Below are positions 45,818-58,195 of a stretch of 64,000 bases of DNA, piece by piece; position 1 is the first letter of the stretch; each line of letters opens with the position of its first letter. The DNA is taken from assembly GCA_949358305.1 (NCBI GenBank), contig OX442317.1:11848186-11912185 (forward strand), written 5' to 3'. A model generated the notes under the pieces. The model made no database searches. It saw only the letters and a program-made list of their open reading frames with translations, and had not been told where the DNA came from. The position numbers and the translations under genes are program-made. The DNA is from Strigamia acuminata (Eukaryota; Arthropoda; Chilopoda; Geophilomorpha; Linotaeniidae).

Positions 45818-46437
45818 GGTGAACAAAAAGTCTGTATCTTTACTTAAAATTTCTAAAAGTGCTAACAATGCATCTAATCTAATGATGGCAAAGTACTAAA
45901 GTTGGGTGGGGCAATCTTTTGGTGACCCGAAATTTGACCTTGAAATGTTCTTTCATGGTCATTGGGAAATTATCTCAGAAACCGTTAGAGATAGACAGAA
46001 ATTTCCAATTGTAAACTTGTAGAGCAACATTTGTTTAGTCTAAAAATGACTAATTCTCAAATCTTTTGTACTAAAAAATTTTAAGAAAATTGCAATTGAA
46101 AAAGTAGACACAAGTCAAAAGATAACATGGCCAAAACGTGCCGATTAGACGTAAAATGACCCAAAAAAATCGATTCTCCTGGTCGGAATTTTCATATCTG
46201 GCACCGTTGCAGAGATATGGGCAGAAAACTGAATTTTTTATGACTTTTTCTTTTCAAAACTACTTTTTCAATTGCGATTTTTTAAAAAAAATTTTAGTAT
46301 AAAAGATTTGAGAATTAGTCATTTTTAGACTAAACAAATGTTGTTCTACAAGTTTACAATTGGAAATTTCTGTTTATCTCTATTGGTTTCTGAGATAATT
46401 TCCCAATGACCTTGAAGGAACATCTCAAGGTCAAATT
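45818..46437. mobile_element. foldback element with long inverted arms
   Basis: Arms at about 45931-46107 and 46260-46437 are near-perfect reverse complements (both contain TGACTAATTCTCAAATCTTT or its complement), with a loop of about 150 bp. The left outer end begins CAGGGTGAACAAAAAGT, a common start of insect DNA-transposon relics, inserted at a TA. The matching right outer end is missing. No transposase frame is present, so it is a non-autonomous relic. Confidence 0.7.
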
Positions 46438-46463
46438 AAGAGTTTTATTAAATTTTTGAGTGA

Positions 46464-46650
46464 AGTTAATGAGATTTTGATGAATTGCTAGTGAATTTAA
46501 TGAGATTTTGATGAATTGCTAGTGAATTTAATGAGATTTTGATGAATTGCCAGTTAATTTAATGCGATTTTGATGAATTGCCAGTTAATTTAATGCAATT
46601 TTGATGAATTGCCAGTTAATTTAATGAGATTTTGATAAAATTTGAGTGAA
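46464..46650. repeat. 31-bp minisatellite
   Basis: About six units of GAGATTTTGATGAATTGC plus AGTGAATTTAAT, with A/G, T/C and G/C variants. Confidence 0.85.
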
Positions 46651-46757
46651 TTTGGAGATGATTTTGATGCATTTTACTAATTTTCCCTTTTCAATTTCAG
46701 TAAAAAAAGAAATATTAAATTAACAATTTATATTTTTCTATTTTTATTATTCTTATT

Positions 46758-47030
46758 TGTCAATTGTTTTATGAAAGTGGAATTGTGTTTCTAAGAATAA
46801 CTCACAAACTATTTATTATTGTTTATTATTTAATTGAACTTTTAAATGGAATTGCAAAATTCACAGGCATGTGAGGTACATGAAAAATAAGGTCTAATCA
46901 AACTGCCATATTCATGCTGATTTCTTGTGGATGTGTGCTATACTTAGATGAAAAACGCAAGTAAATTTAACCAATTGTCTGACTTCTAACGCCATCAGTT
47001 GAGAGTATTTGACACTCGGAGGAAGAAAGT
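46758..47030. repeat. repeat R3, first copy
   Basis: About 270 bp duplicated in direct orientation at 48150-48445. The shared end is GACTTCTAACGCCATCAGTT. The two copies have diverged by many small changes. Confidence 0.8.
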
Positions 47031-48149
47031 TGCTTAAATCTAAAATGTCTAGAAAAACAAAAACTAAACAAAAAATAAATTCATTTTTTAAAAGAAAACA
47101 AAATACTCTAAAATAAACTTCATGGTTATTAATTTAAATTATTAAAACGAAATAAAATAATTCAAATTTCAAACTCATAATTCATAATTCATAATTAATG
47201 AAAAATACACGAAAATAAATAATTAAAACACCGATTCAGCTCGTTTCGCTTTATCGGGTCGGTCGTTTCTTCGCGTTGCATCGCATTTCCTGGGTGAAAA
47301 ACAATAAAGCATTTGCTCATGACCAAAATTACATGAAGGACTCTTTAATAAATACAAATGATATGTAATCAATACATTACAAAATCCAAACTTATCAACT
47401 AACATAGCAAAGGTAAAAGAATATCCTATTAAACATTTATATTAAAATCACAACAGCATTCAAGGACCACACACAAACAAGATGGCTTCCTGACAACTCG
47501 CTGCGGGAGCAAGGAGTGAGAAAACGGACAGTAACAGTACCAAATGGCTGCTGCATGACTCCAAGGATCCCCCACAACATGTAGGACACTTTAATAAACA
47601 CAACTGAGCACAAATGACCGCTTGAGTCGTTGCAGATCGCGCCCGGGACCTGCCATAACTTGCACGCATGTTGCGCATACTAGGGATAGCGATGATCACA
47701 TAAAACGCATGTTTCAGTAGGGTTACGAGCCTCCCAAGCACTCAGCAGATGTCCATGACTAAAAACAAGGTATATAAATTGATAATAAGCCGCTGGGATG
47801 CACGAAATGTGTCCGAACACTCTTTTGACAGTCTCTCCTCTTCCAGTTCATTTTCGAGGCAGCCAGATGCTCCAAACAGGTCATACAGCCCGCACAAGTG
47901 AACTGGAACGGGACAGCATTTAAATACATGTAAAAATGACAAAAAAGCATTTTAAAACAACAACAAAATTATCAAAGCTCTGATATATCATTGCAGGAAG
48001 CACCTACACTGATGTTGACACAGAAAGACCCTACAAAAAGCCACTTAAAGCTGGGAAAAAAAATTCAGATATGTGATAAATGAATAAATTAACTGTAAGA
48101 ATGAAATTCAAAACTTTTCTTTGCATTTTCAGATAACAACTAATTCAAA
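47031..48149. other. between R3 copies, no firm gene
   Basis: A minus-strand frame at about 47.77-47.94 kb contains FQFTCAGCMTCLEHLAASKM, exon-like but unassigned. Minus-strand ORFs at 47.22-47.41 and 47.46-47.74 kb are short and lack domains. Confidence 0.3.
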
Positions 48150-48445
48150 TTGCAATCAGTTTTATGAAAGTAGAATTGGGTTTCTAAGTATAAATCACAA
48201 ATTATTTATTATTATTTTATTATTTAATTGAACTTTTTAATCAAATTGCAAACCCATGTGAGTAACATGAATAATAAGGTTTGATAACTGCCACATTCGT
48301 GCTGATTTCTCGATGTATGATATACTCAAAAAGGATATAAAGGTAGTGAAAATCAGAAATCAGAAATAGACGAAAACAAGTAAATTTTGCCAATTGTCAG
48401 ACTTCTAACGCCATCAGTTGAGAGCATTTGACACCATTGGGGGAT
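48150..48445. repeat. repeat R3, second copy
   Basis: Matches 46758-47030, with extra bases (AAATCAGAAATCAGAAATAG) near 48.35 kb. It is followed by a 69-codon plus frame (48444-48653, KPSSPLLDLLTTIPIQ) with no recognised domain. Confidence 0.75.
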
Positions 48446-48767
48446 GCTGTACTTGGACGGGGATAGTAACTTGAAGTCGAAGCCATCGTCGCCGCTCCTC
48501 GACCTGTTGACGACGATTCCGATTCAGATTGTAGCGGATCTCCAGTCAGGTTTTAACGATCGGCGGTACCCGCCGTTTGACTACTTGTCTCCAACGGAAA
48601 TCTCCCGTTGCAATCTAGGGTTTAACCGACAACGAATCTTAGTTGATTGTTAATAACTAATTTTATTTAAAACATACAACATTTTATGTATATATGTAAA
48701 AAACAATGCGCTCGTCCCTGATTGCAAACGTTATAATACGAAGGTGAAACATTGATGGATTCGTTTA

Positions 48768-48929
48768 GTCTGGTATTTCAGACTAGTCTGGTATTTCAGA
48801 CTAGTCTGGTATTTCAGACTAGTCTGGTATTTCAGACTAGTCTGGTATTTCAGACTAGTCTGGTATTTCAGACTAGTCTGGTATTTCAGACTAGTCTGGT
48901 ATTTCAGACTAGTCAGGTATTTCAGACTG
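48768..48929. repeat. 18-bp palindromic minisatellite, nine units
   Basis: The unit GTCTGGTATTTCAGACTA repeats nine times with one substitution. Each unit with its neighbour forms TAGTCTG-gtattt-CAGACTA, a 7-bp stem hairpin. The plus-strand ORF of repeated SLVFQT is a by-product of the period being a multiple of three. Confidence 0.95.
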
Positions 48930-49082
48930 GTATCTCAAATAAAATGAAAAAATATCTCCCATTTCACTAAAAGTCTCAAAAAAAAAAACAAAAAAAAGGT
49001 TCACATTTCAATAAAAGTTAAAATTAAAATAAAAAAACATTCCCACTTCACTAAATTTATTTTTAAAAAAAACATGTGAATT

Positions 49083-49320
49083 TTTCTGAATCCCAGCGAA
49101 TCCCACCGAATCCCATCCGAATCCCCCAGAATCCCATCCGAATCTCCCAGAATCCCATCCGAATCTCCCGAATCCGTCGAATCCCATCCGAATCTCCCAG
49201 AATCCCATCCGAATCTCCGAATCCGTCGAATCCCATCCGAATCTTTCGAATCCCAAACCGAATCCCAAAAAATTCCTGAAAGATTCGAATCTCTGACAAG
49301 AAGATTCTGATTCTCCCCCC
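49083..49320. repeat. GAATCCCATCC minisatellite
   Basis: Irregular units of about 20-23 bp built from GAATCCCATCCGAATCTCCC. The strand asymmetry (C-rich on plus) and the open frames on both strands follow from the repeat. Confidence 0.9.
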
Positions 49321-50100
49321 CCTCGGTTTGTTTACATCAAACAGTTCTGTGATTGGCCGATATTATGAAAAAAATAAACTAAAGAAAAATTTATCCAACT
49401 TACAAAAAATACGAAAAGTTTATTTTTTTTAAATATTTGTTTCTTTTTAGTATAATGTGATGATTTTTTTCGCTTTGTTTAGTTTTTTTCCAGAATGTTA
49501 GCCAATCACAGAGCAGCATTTTGTAAACAAATAGACGCCATTAATACTCTAGAATGTCTGCTGGACTTGCAATACGCAATACAGTAGTGTCATCTTCTGT
49601 CTATATTTAGCACTATTCGTTTCCATGTGTGAACTTTGGGTGAACTGAGCGAGGGAAGAAAGAATATTGTGACAGGCCACTCGCGAGCTGAGAGATCGTG
49701 GTAATAAGAATAGGAGAATAAATGGAGTGTTTATTCATGTACGAGAATAATGCAACATCACGATTCATCACGATTCAAAAGCTACTTCAGTATCTGATTT
49801 AATCCATGCCATCGGTCGAGACGGTCTAAACGACTTATTTCTCGGCAATTATGATGCTAACGTGACGAAAAATCTGCTGGAAAGGCTAGAAAAGTTGAAA
49901 GCCGACGACGGGACCGAGTGCGTTGTTGATGTTTCGCTTTTATTTTCGGAATGGTGAGGCTGGACTATTGGGTGATTCAGTGTAATCTAATTAAATTGTG
50001 AGATATTTCTTCTAATTATTCTAATTCTTTTGTTGATAAATTAGTGCTGGATTCACAAGGAAGAATACGAAGTGTATTAACAGATGGAAATGTTCGCTAT
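49321..50100 (+). other. upstream of thymidylate synthase exons; one exon-like frame
   Basis: At about 49790-49955 the plus frame reads ATSVSDLIHAIGRDGLNDL, then NVTKNLLERLEKLKADDGTE, coding in character but not part of thymidylate synthase. I could not identify it. The N-terminal exons of thymidylate synthase are not visible between here and 50110. Confidence 0.3.
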
Positions 50101-50109
50101 AATTTTTAG

Positions 50110-50860
<751 letters not shown>

Positions 50861-50974
50861 ATTTTTATTCTATTCATAAATTATCTATCTTTAGTTTTTT
50901 TAAAGCTCGCTTGTTGCTTGACGACTGGAATGAGATCTGATTTTATAAATGAATAAAACAAAATTGGTTTTCAT

Positions 50975-51013
<39 letters not shown>

Positions 51014-52600
51014 TTAATAAAAGCAAGAAAGTGACGGCTACTTTTTTGTTTTGTGGAAAATTAAACGTGAAATATTTAGGAATTTTGCAAATCTCAAGTG
51101 TATCAGGTTTTAATTAACGCTTGAAGTTTAATTTTGAAAGGCCTTTGTATTAAATTGAGTGAATGAAAGTAATTTTCGTTTTTTGTGAGTGTATGGAAGA
51201 TGGAGTTGAGTGGAAATAGAAATTGGGCGTATAAAAGGGTATTATTGGTGTTTCACGACTGCTTTCCGTTATTTCGTCTTTTTTAAAGTCTTCTTACGTC
51301 TTTTTTATTCGTTTTATTGCACTCGTTCAGTGGAAATAACGTTTTGCTTTGTGCCCAGGTGTAAAAGAAATGTTGTCGAAGCAAAGCGCAACCAAACCTT
51401 GCCATTTTGCTATTTGCATCTGTGGAAGCTAAAGGAACAGGGTTTTATGATTGGCACGTAGGCGTGACTTGAGTTTTACAATTTTATCAGGCACGTTAAT
51501 GTCGGCAGTGACCTTTTTGAATCATAAAAAGTTTTCATATACCTTATTCATGAAAGGAGCAATCGAGACGTGATTTGATCAAATAATTTTATTCTTTATC
51601 CGATGACAGGTTTGAAAATAAAATAAATAAAAAAAATTAATAACGAATTCAACACGTGAAAACAGACGGAATACAACGAAATCACAGGTATTTAATAGAT
51701 ATTAATAAGTACAGCAGCTTTGCTACACAAAATTGGATTAAATTCATTATTTCTTTTTTTTTTTGGTTTATTTTTTTTAATTTTATTATTTTTAATTTAA
51801 ATAAATAGAAATAATATAAAGCCCACACAAGGAAAAGAATAATGCATAGGTTATGTACAAACGACACAGAAGAAAAACATCAGAAGGAACTAGATAAAAA
51901 ATAAAAAAGAAAAATTGTTAACGTAAGCTACGGGTGCTTTTAATTCGGCGCCATTGTGCTAATGCGCCATATAATTGCAACAAATGCAAAAAGCGTCGGA
52001 GAAAAACGATAAAATTTGTTAAAAATCGCATCTATTCGCTTAAGATTACTCAAAAAATGACGTGAAACGAATGAAACTCAACGTAATCCAACGGTAATTA
52101 TTTACTTTTATATGTAGATAAAGTTGTATCCGTTATTCCTCACTCCGTTTTCGTCGTCCCGGACTTCCAGTGAAATTGGCGGCGGCCAGACCCATGAGAT
52201 GTTTAGCTGTTTGGCTGCCGGAGAAATCCGCGAGAAGCCCAAATCCAAGTTACGCAATGTCACTGTCATGCGAGAAACAAAAGAGTTATGGCACATGCTT
52301 GGCTGAATAATCAAAAGTTCGTCCAACTGAGCTCCGATACTTACCATGCAGCGAAATTAAATTCCTATCATTTCCTATTTGTGACGTTGTTCATTGTGGA
52401 GGAATCTGTGAAACCGAAACCGTTGACTCGTGTTGTGAAGAAATGGCCCTGTGTCAAGGGCAAGACGATTGTTGTGCTGAAAATTTTGGGGTTTTTGTTG
52501 ATTTTGGGTTTTTTTGGATATTTTTAATTTTTTAATTTTGAATTTTTGAACAGAAAGTCAATGTGGGTTGATTTAAGGAAAAAAACATTTTTTGGTCTAA
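50861..52600. other. no firm gene
   Basis: A TTTA microsatellite lies at 50.97-51.02 kb. A plus frame at about 51.34-51.46 kb reads CFVPRCKRNVVEAKRNQTL and PFCYLHLWKLKEQGF, with Cys and His spaced like a small zinc site, but is isolated. A minus frame at 52108-52347 and a plus frame with KPKPLTRVVKKWPCVKGKT at about 52.40-52.48 kb are exon-like without a named family. Confidence 0.3.
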
Positions 52601-52625
52601 AATCGAAGTTTTTATTATTTTTTAT

Positions 52626-53150
52626 AGACAAACATCAACGAGTGCTGCAGCTAAGAAAATTCTGGAAAAGGCTCAACAGCAGCTAAAACAAGTAAAACCA
52701 AGGTAAATACGTCGCAAATGCAAAAGTGGTTAAGGTATGACGAATTAGGTGACTGGTGATTGGTTTATTTGAGTTTGAATATGATTTTAGCCGAAACCTG
52801 CATCGTTTGGAGTGACCAGACGAACAAAAGTGGAAAACGATGCTGTGAATGAGACATTTGAGCCGAAAATCGAGGCGCCAGTGCCGAAAAAAGGTAAGTT
52901 TCAGGATCCAAGGCCCAAGGATCCAAGGACCCAAGGTTTCTGTTGATTGTTTTGGGTTTTTTTATTTTTTTGAATTGTCCTAGACATTTTTCTTAACATT
53001 TTTGAATATTTTTGAACATATTTTAATTTTTGGAATTTTTTTGACCTTTTTGAACATATTTTGAATTTTGTTTGAATTATTTTTGACAGATTCAAAGTTT
53101 TATGTGGAGTCGATGCACAACGGCAAGCATTTGAGCGGTTGAATGTAACG
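52626..53150 (+). CDS. small spliced gene or remnant, unrecognised
   Basis: Exons with plausible splice sites: about 52630-52702 (TSTSAAAKKILEKAQQQLKQ, ending CCAAG|GTAAAT), about 52790-52892 (KPASFGVTRRTKVENDAV and FEPKIEAPVPKK, ending AAAAG|GTAAGT) and about 53088-53143 (DSKFYVESMHNGKHLSG then stop, after TTTTTGACAG). The protein is basic and Ala/Lys/Pro-rich, suggesting a disordered tail. The family is unknown. A possible relative of the third exon is at 38.45 kb. Confidence 0.35.
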
Positions 53151-53600
53151 GTGACTCGGACGATTTGGGTCGATTTGGATTTGGATTTGGAGATTTTGGA
53201 GATGTGCAGTGGAGCCAACACCTAGCCTTTGAATCTTTGAATCTGTTTAATCTTTAAAACTTTGAACTTGTCCACGAACACGAACAATAGCGAGAAATTT
53301 AAAAATATTTTGTAGAATATTTAGGTATTTTGATGGAATTTTTGGAGGAAATTGAGAGAAAATTTGAAGGAATTTGGGAGAAGTTTGGGATTTTTTGGGA
53401 GAAAATTGAGAGAATTGAGGGAAAAATTTGAGAGAATTTTGGGAAAATACTTTTTAGAAAACAAAAATTGATTAAAATTTTAAAATATTGGATAAAGTTA
53501 TTAAATATTTGAGACAATTATGCACATTTTGTTGATTGTTTTGGACTTTTTTTTATTTTTTTTGAATTTTTATGAATTAAATAAAAGTTTTGAAATTTCC
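53151..53600. other. no gene seen
   Basis: GGAGAAAATTGAGAGAA-like words repeat at 53.33-53.45 kb. The rest is T-rich. Confidence 0.4.
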
Positions 53601-53614
53601 GCATCCGAGCAATT

Positions 53615-53725
53615 TTATTAATGTTGTGTTTGGAGAATGCAGAATATAATTTTAATAAATGAGCTGCCGAAAATAATTTATAGTATAAGACATAAAAATA
53701 ATTAAATTTTCAATGATTTTCGTTG
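53615..53725. repeat. dispersed repeat R1, partial copy
   Basis: Matches the right end of 17731-18130 (TTAATGTTGTGTTTGGAGAA, then AATTTTCAATGATTTT), diverged. Confidence 0.6.
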
Positions 53726-53779
53726 ATTTTTTTCGATTATTAAGATAAATTTGCTCATTGCATTTGCTCCATACAGTAG

Positions 53780-53913
53780 CTGCATTCAAAAACTAAAATA
53801 TTTAGTTTTACTTCAATTTTAAACCAAAAATGACATTACTTCCTGTTTATACTCGTGCTAAAACTTAAAATACACTTAAACTAAAATTGTTATCTTAATT
53901 TTTGAATGCAGTT
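53780..53913. mobile_element. small terminal-inverted-repeat element (MITE-like)
   Basis: About 130 bp bounded by CTGCATTCAAAAA and TTTTTGAATGCAG, perfect 13-bp inverted ends. No coding sequence. Confidence 0.5.
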
Positions 53914-53965
53914 TATGTAATGTTGAAATTCAGACATCAATAATAATCTTCTGAGATCCGAAAAC

Positions 53966-54215
53966 ACGTGAAGACCTTGGTCATTGAAACAGCTGATTGA
54001 TTGTTCACCTAGACTTTGAATAAAAACATCCATAGAATTTAAGTTTATCAAGCGTATTACTTGATAAATCTTCCGACTTCATTTTACACGTGTAAACTTT
54101 GGTCATTGAAACAGCTGATTGATTGTTCACCAGGACTTTGAATAAAAACATCCATACAATTTTAAAGCTTATCAAGAGTATTACTTGATAAACTTAACAA
54201 ATTCTATGGGCTGTT
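53966..54215 (+). repeat. 122-bp tandem duplication upstream of the peroxidase
   Basis: TTGGTCATTGAAACAGCTGA and the following 90 bases occur at 53977 and again at 54099, with small differences. The duplicate lies 100-340 bp before the peroxidase ATG, where promoter elements would be expected. Confidence 0.8.
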
Positions 54216-54309
54216 TTTTTGTTCAGTCACCAATTTGAGTTCGAAGTTTAGAATAAACATCCTTAAATAATCCGACAGAACGCATACAGCATCATTTGCA
54301 TCTACCATC

Positions 54310-57300
54310 ATGGTTTCATGCAACCACTTCACCGTTCTTCAAATGACAGGACCAATACTTCTCATCTTGTATTGCGGTTGTTTTGGGTTAGTAGCACAGG
54401 AGACGTTCATCCACAGCGTTGATTCTGGAGTATTCAGAAGGATGTACCCACATCCTTATGTTGCCCCTTCGAATCCATCACAAGAAGTGAATGCCCCCCA
54501 ATACATTCCATCACAACAGGCCGCGTCAACACAACAATGCGCTATGCTGCAGCAAAAATATGCTACGCTGCAGCAACAATACACTACGCTGCAAGAACAA
54601 TACACTGCGCTGCAACAGCAAGCCGCTTTGCGACAGCATGCCACTTTGCAAAAGCAACATGCGGCGTTGCAACAGCAACATGACGCTTTACAACAGCACG
54701 CCAGTTTGCAACACCAGCACGTCGTTTTACAACAGCAGCACGCCGCGTTACAACACGTCGCTCTGCAATATCAGCAACAAGCTGGTCTGCAAAAACAGTA
54801 CCACGCCGCACCTGATTTTCAACACGGTCAACCCCAACAAGCCTACAACCAACACAAACTTCCTCTCTCCCTCACATCAACTCCACTTCCACCAATTGAA
54901 GCACGCTTAATTACTGAACCGGACAGCCGACCCGTTAGGCAACAAGATTTTGACCCAAACCATGTAGAAGTACTTCCAGAACTGAAAAATCCAAAAAATC
55001 CGAAGTGTGAACGCGATTACGACGCACCACGATTCTGCCAAGAAAGAAGTACTTGTTTTTACACCTATTCACTCTATCAAATAGTGGACCAATATTCAAC
55101 CTGCACTTTGCCTTCTGGAGACACCGGTGTATGCTGTCCATCAGACGATTTTCCCTGGGTCGTTCAGCCGTATGCACGTTATAATTATTATGAAGGTAAA
55201 TCAAAATTTCATTTATTCATTTACTCTATGGATATCTTTAACAGAGCATGACTGCTAAATTTATAGGTATAATCATAAGAGACACAAGAGATCTAAAAAT
55301 ATACGAAAATGCCTTTATAAAAGCAAAGACAGACGTGATGAAATTAGAAACCCAGTTAGGAAATATAGAAGTAAATTTCACTTCTAAACACGAAAATTCG
55401 CAACAAGATATAATTAGGACACCACATGCAGTTGCCATGGCTGTGCACAATGCATTAATTTTGAGTTCAGCCTCTAAAATACTAAAACAAAGGTTATAAA
55501 TCAGGAATAAAATCAATTAAAAATAATGTTATTTCCGTTGTCAACAACCCTATTTTTGATTTGAAGTGAAGGACCTGACCTTCGATTTGTTTCTCTTCGC
55601 AATACGCAACTAGAATCAACATGTCGAGAAACTCCGACATGCGATTTGTCACCGTACAGGAACATAGATAGTACCTGCAACAACCTTATTTATCCACTTT
55701 GGGGTTCCACAAAGAGTGCTTTTCAAAGAATGATTAAACCGAACTACGGTGATGGTAAGATCTAGAAATTAACACACACACCCCAAACTTAATTTACAAC
55801 TTTTTCTTTAAGGTATTGAAACACCAAGGCTTGCCAAAAGTGGACAAAATTTGCCAAGTGGAAGATTCATAAATGTAAATTATGTAACAGATGATGTTAA
55901 CAAATCCCCTCCACCATCTATAAATAAAATGGCAATGTCATTTGCACAACTGATTGCAGATGATTTAAGCAGAGTTGCTGTTTTTACAGGTTAAAACCTC
56001 TTTATAAATTAGTTTCATTCATGTTTTAAACATATCTAATAGGACCCGGGGGTAAAACAATTTCTTGTTGTACACCTTATGCATTGGCTAATCCAATACC
56101 AAGGGCCTGTTACCCCATCATCTTGCAAAGTAATGACCCGAGTTACAGTGACGGACCATGCATAGAGTTTGTAAGAGCACTTCCTGCCCAGTCTGATGAT
56201 TGCAAACTAAGTTAATATTATAATGATTTAAAGTAATTACAATCTTACTAACAATTCTATCTGCATTAGGCAATAGTAGAGATCCAATGAATCAAGTCAC
56301 ACACGCCTTGGATTGTTCCTTTGTGTATGGCTCTGACAAAGAAACATTGGATAAAATTAGATTAAACGAACATGGGTTATTAAGAACAACAACTATTTAC
56401 GGTGAAGAGATGCTTCCAAATAGTGGTAAGTTGTACCCTTGGAAATTTCTCGCATCAGTCACTCTTTATTTAATTTACAGGTGATAGCCGAGCCAATCAA
56501 CAGCCAGAAGTAGTAACCCTGGATGTCATTACGCACAGGGAACACAACAGATTAGCCAGAGAGTTAATTAGAATAAACCCCCACTGGGACGATGAAAAGT
56601 TGTTTCAAGAGGCGCGAAAGATTTTAATTGCTCAGATTCAGCATATCACATTCAATGAATACCTGCCCTTTTTAGTAGATTATTACACCCGAATGGACTT
56701 TGGTATTCTCCTAAAATCGAATGGTTATAGTGAAAATTATGACCCACGTCTGAAACCAAACGTGGTCTGTGCATTTGAAGCTGCCGCATTCAGAATTGGA
56801 CACAGTCCTGTACAGGTATTTAAACTATCAATTGTTTCAAAGTTAAAACGTTAAATATTTCTGACCAATTAGAACCATCACATCTCCCACAATAAAAACA
56901 GCAAGCTAGATGACCTGCTCAATGGATTATTACTTGAACCCTCACAATGTCCGGACGGACATTTATCCAAAGCAGTTAAGTTAGCTGTTTTTTCTTATTT
57001 CTCTTGTAAAATTGCAATAACTAACAATATCTCTCTCACAGTTGACGTTGGACATAATTAAGGGAGGGAGGCGACTTGGATTGGACCTTTATACAATGAA
57101 CATACAAAGAGGGCGGGATATTGGGCTTAATGGATATAATGAAATGCGAACTAAGTGTAGTCTACCAAGAGCCGCCAAGTTTTCAGATTTCACTGATGTC
57201 ATGGAACAACAACATGTGCAAACTTTGGAAGAAATATACGAGTTAGTACATGCAGAGATAAAACAATTGCTGTTGTAAATCTAAAAATTAAAGCAGTTAA

Positions 57301-57829
57301 TAATGTTGAATTGTTTCATATATATAAGCCATGTGGACGATGTTGACCTTTACACAGCTAGTGTATTGGAAACACCAATTCAGGGACTTTTAGTAGGACA
57401 CACATTTCGATGCATCATTGCACATCAGTTTCAAAAAATTCGACTTGGAGATCGATTTTGGTATGAAAGATATAGTGCCGACGAAAATGTTGGCTTCACA
57501 GAAGGTACATTAAACAATGAGAAAAATGATTTTTTTACTCATTAATAGTTACTCATTAATTCCAGGTCAATTGGCTGAAATCAGAAGATCAACATTGGCG
57601 GGAATGTTATGCTTGAACAGCAAAATTGAATTAATTCAACCTTTAGCGTTGATTCTTAATTTTAGGACGTATGTTTGAAAAAAAAATTTAATCCAACTGT
57701 ACAGTAACTACACAGTAACTAATTTTTTTCAGCAATTCGAGAGTTAACTGCTCTCGAATTCCAAAGTTTAATTTGTTTTCATGGAAGGAAGCAATTGTGA
57801 AGGAAGAGGAGCCAAAAGAAGAGGTGTGA
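54310..57829 (+). CDS. haem peroxidase (animal peroxidase family), probably catalytically inactive
   Basis: Twelve exons join in phase into 937 codons: 54310-55195, 55267-55492, 55567-55754, 55813-55989, 56043-56210, 56270-56425, 56481-56815, 56873-56974, 57042-57241, 57329-57504, 57566-57668, 57733-57829. A hydrophobic leader (ILLILYCGCFGLVA) suggests secretion. Next come a Gln-rich coiled stretch with repeated QQQHAAL, then a cysteine cluster ending DTGVCCPSDDFPW. The peroxidase domain follows: IDSTCNNLIYPLWGS, the Arg/Glu motif HREHNRLA, QEARKILIAQIQHITFNEYL, proximal His in FRIGHS, LDLYTMNIQRGRD and a DRFWYE block near the end. Where active relatives read GQFxDHD, this protein reads AQLIADD, so the haem-linked Asp and distal His are both lost. 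It resembles insect chorion peroxidases. The stop codon overlaps a transposon end at 57825. Confidence 0.92.
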
Positions 57830-58195
57830 CGGTGACGACCACAATTAATGTGCAATATCTATAGTTAATAACTATTGTAGTCTAATAACTATAGCTTAAT
57901 AAAGTTTTCTCAAACTTCCAAATATTGTTATTCTTTATTTTTATTAAATTATTTTTCAAATAGTTATTCTTTATTTTTATTAAATTATTTTTCAAATAGT
58001 TATTCCTTGTATTTTAATTATTGGAGTCTATTTTCGACTTCCAGCATTGTGTATTTTTATTTCCAATAGGAAAAAGAAATTTGACCAAGTCTTAAATTTT
58101 CAGGGATTAAATTAAAATTTTTGAGTGCAAAAAAATAGTTTTATAAATGTTTACAGTATAATCTTTTGATAACATCCATTTCCCCTTTTACAGTG
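57825..58195 (-). mobile_element. relic of an LTR element related to the metalloproteinase insert
   Basis: The first 20 bases (TGTGACGGTGACGACCACAA) are the reverse complement of the end of the LTR at 2667-4578. 58030-58190 is a diverged reverse complement of internal sequence around 5730-5870. The LTR body is much shorter than 1.9 kb, so this is a deleted or different family member. AATAAA at about 57897 could serve as the peroxidase polyadenylation signal. Confidence 0.6.

Noticed and set aside
48752-48970. 72-codon ORF of repeated SLVFQT
   Set aside because: By-product of an 18-bp minisatellite.
49008-49299. Repetitive Gly/Phe/Asp or Pro/Ser ORFs on both strands
   Set aside because: Produced by the GAATCCCATCC minisatellite.
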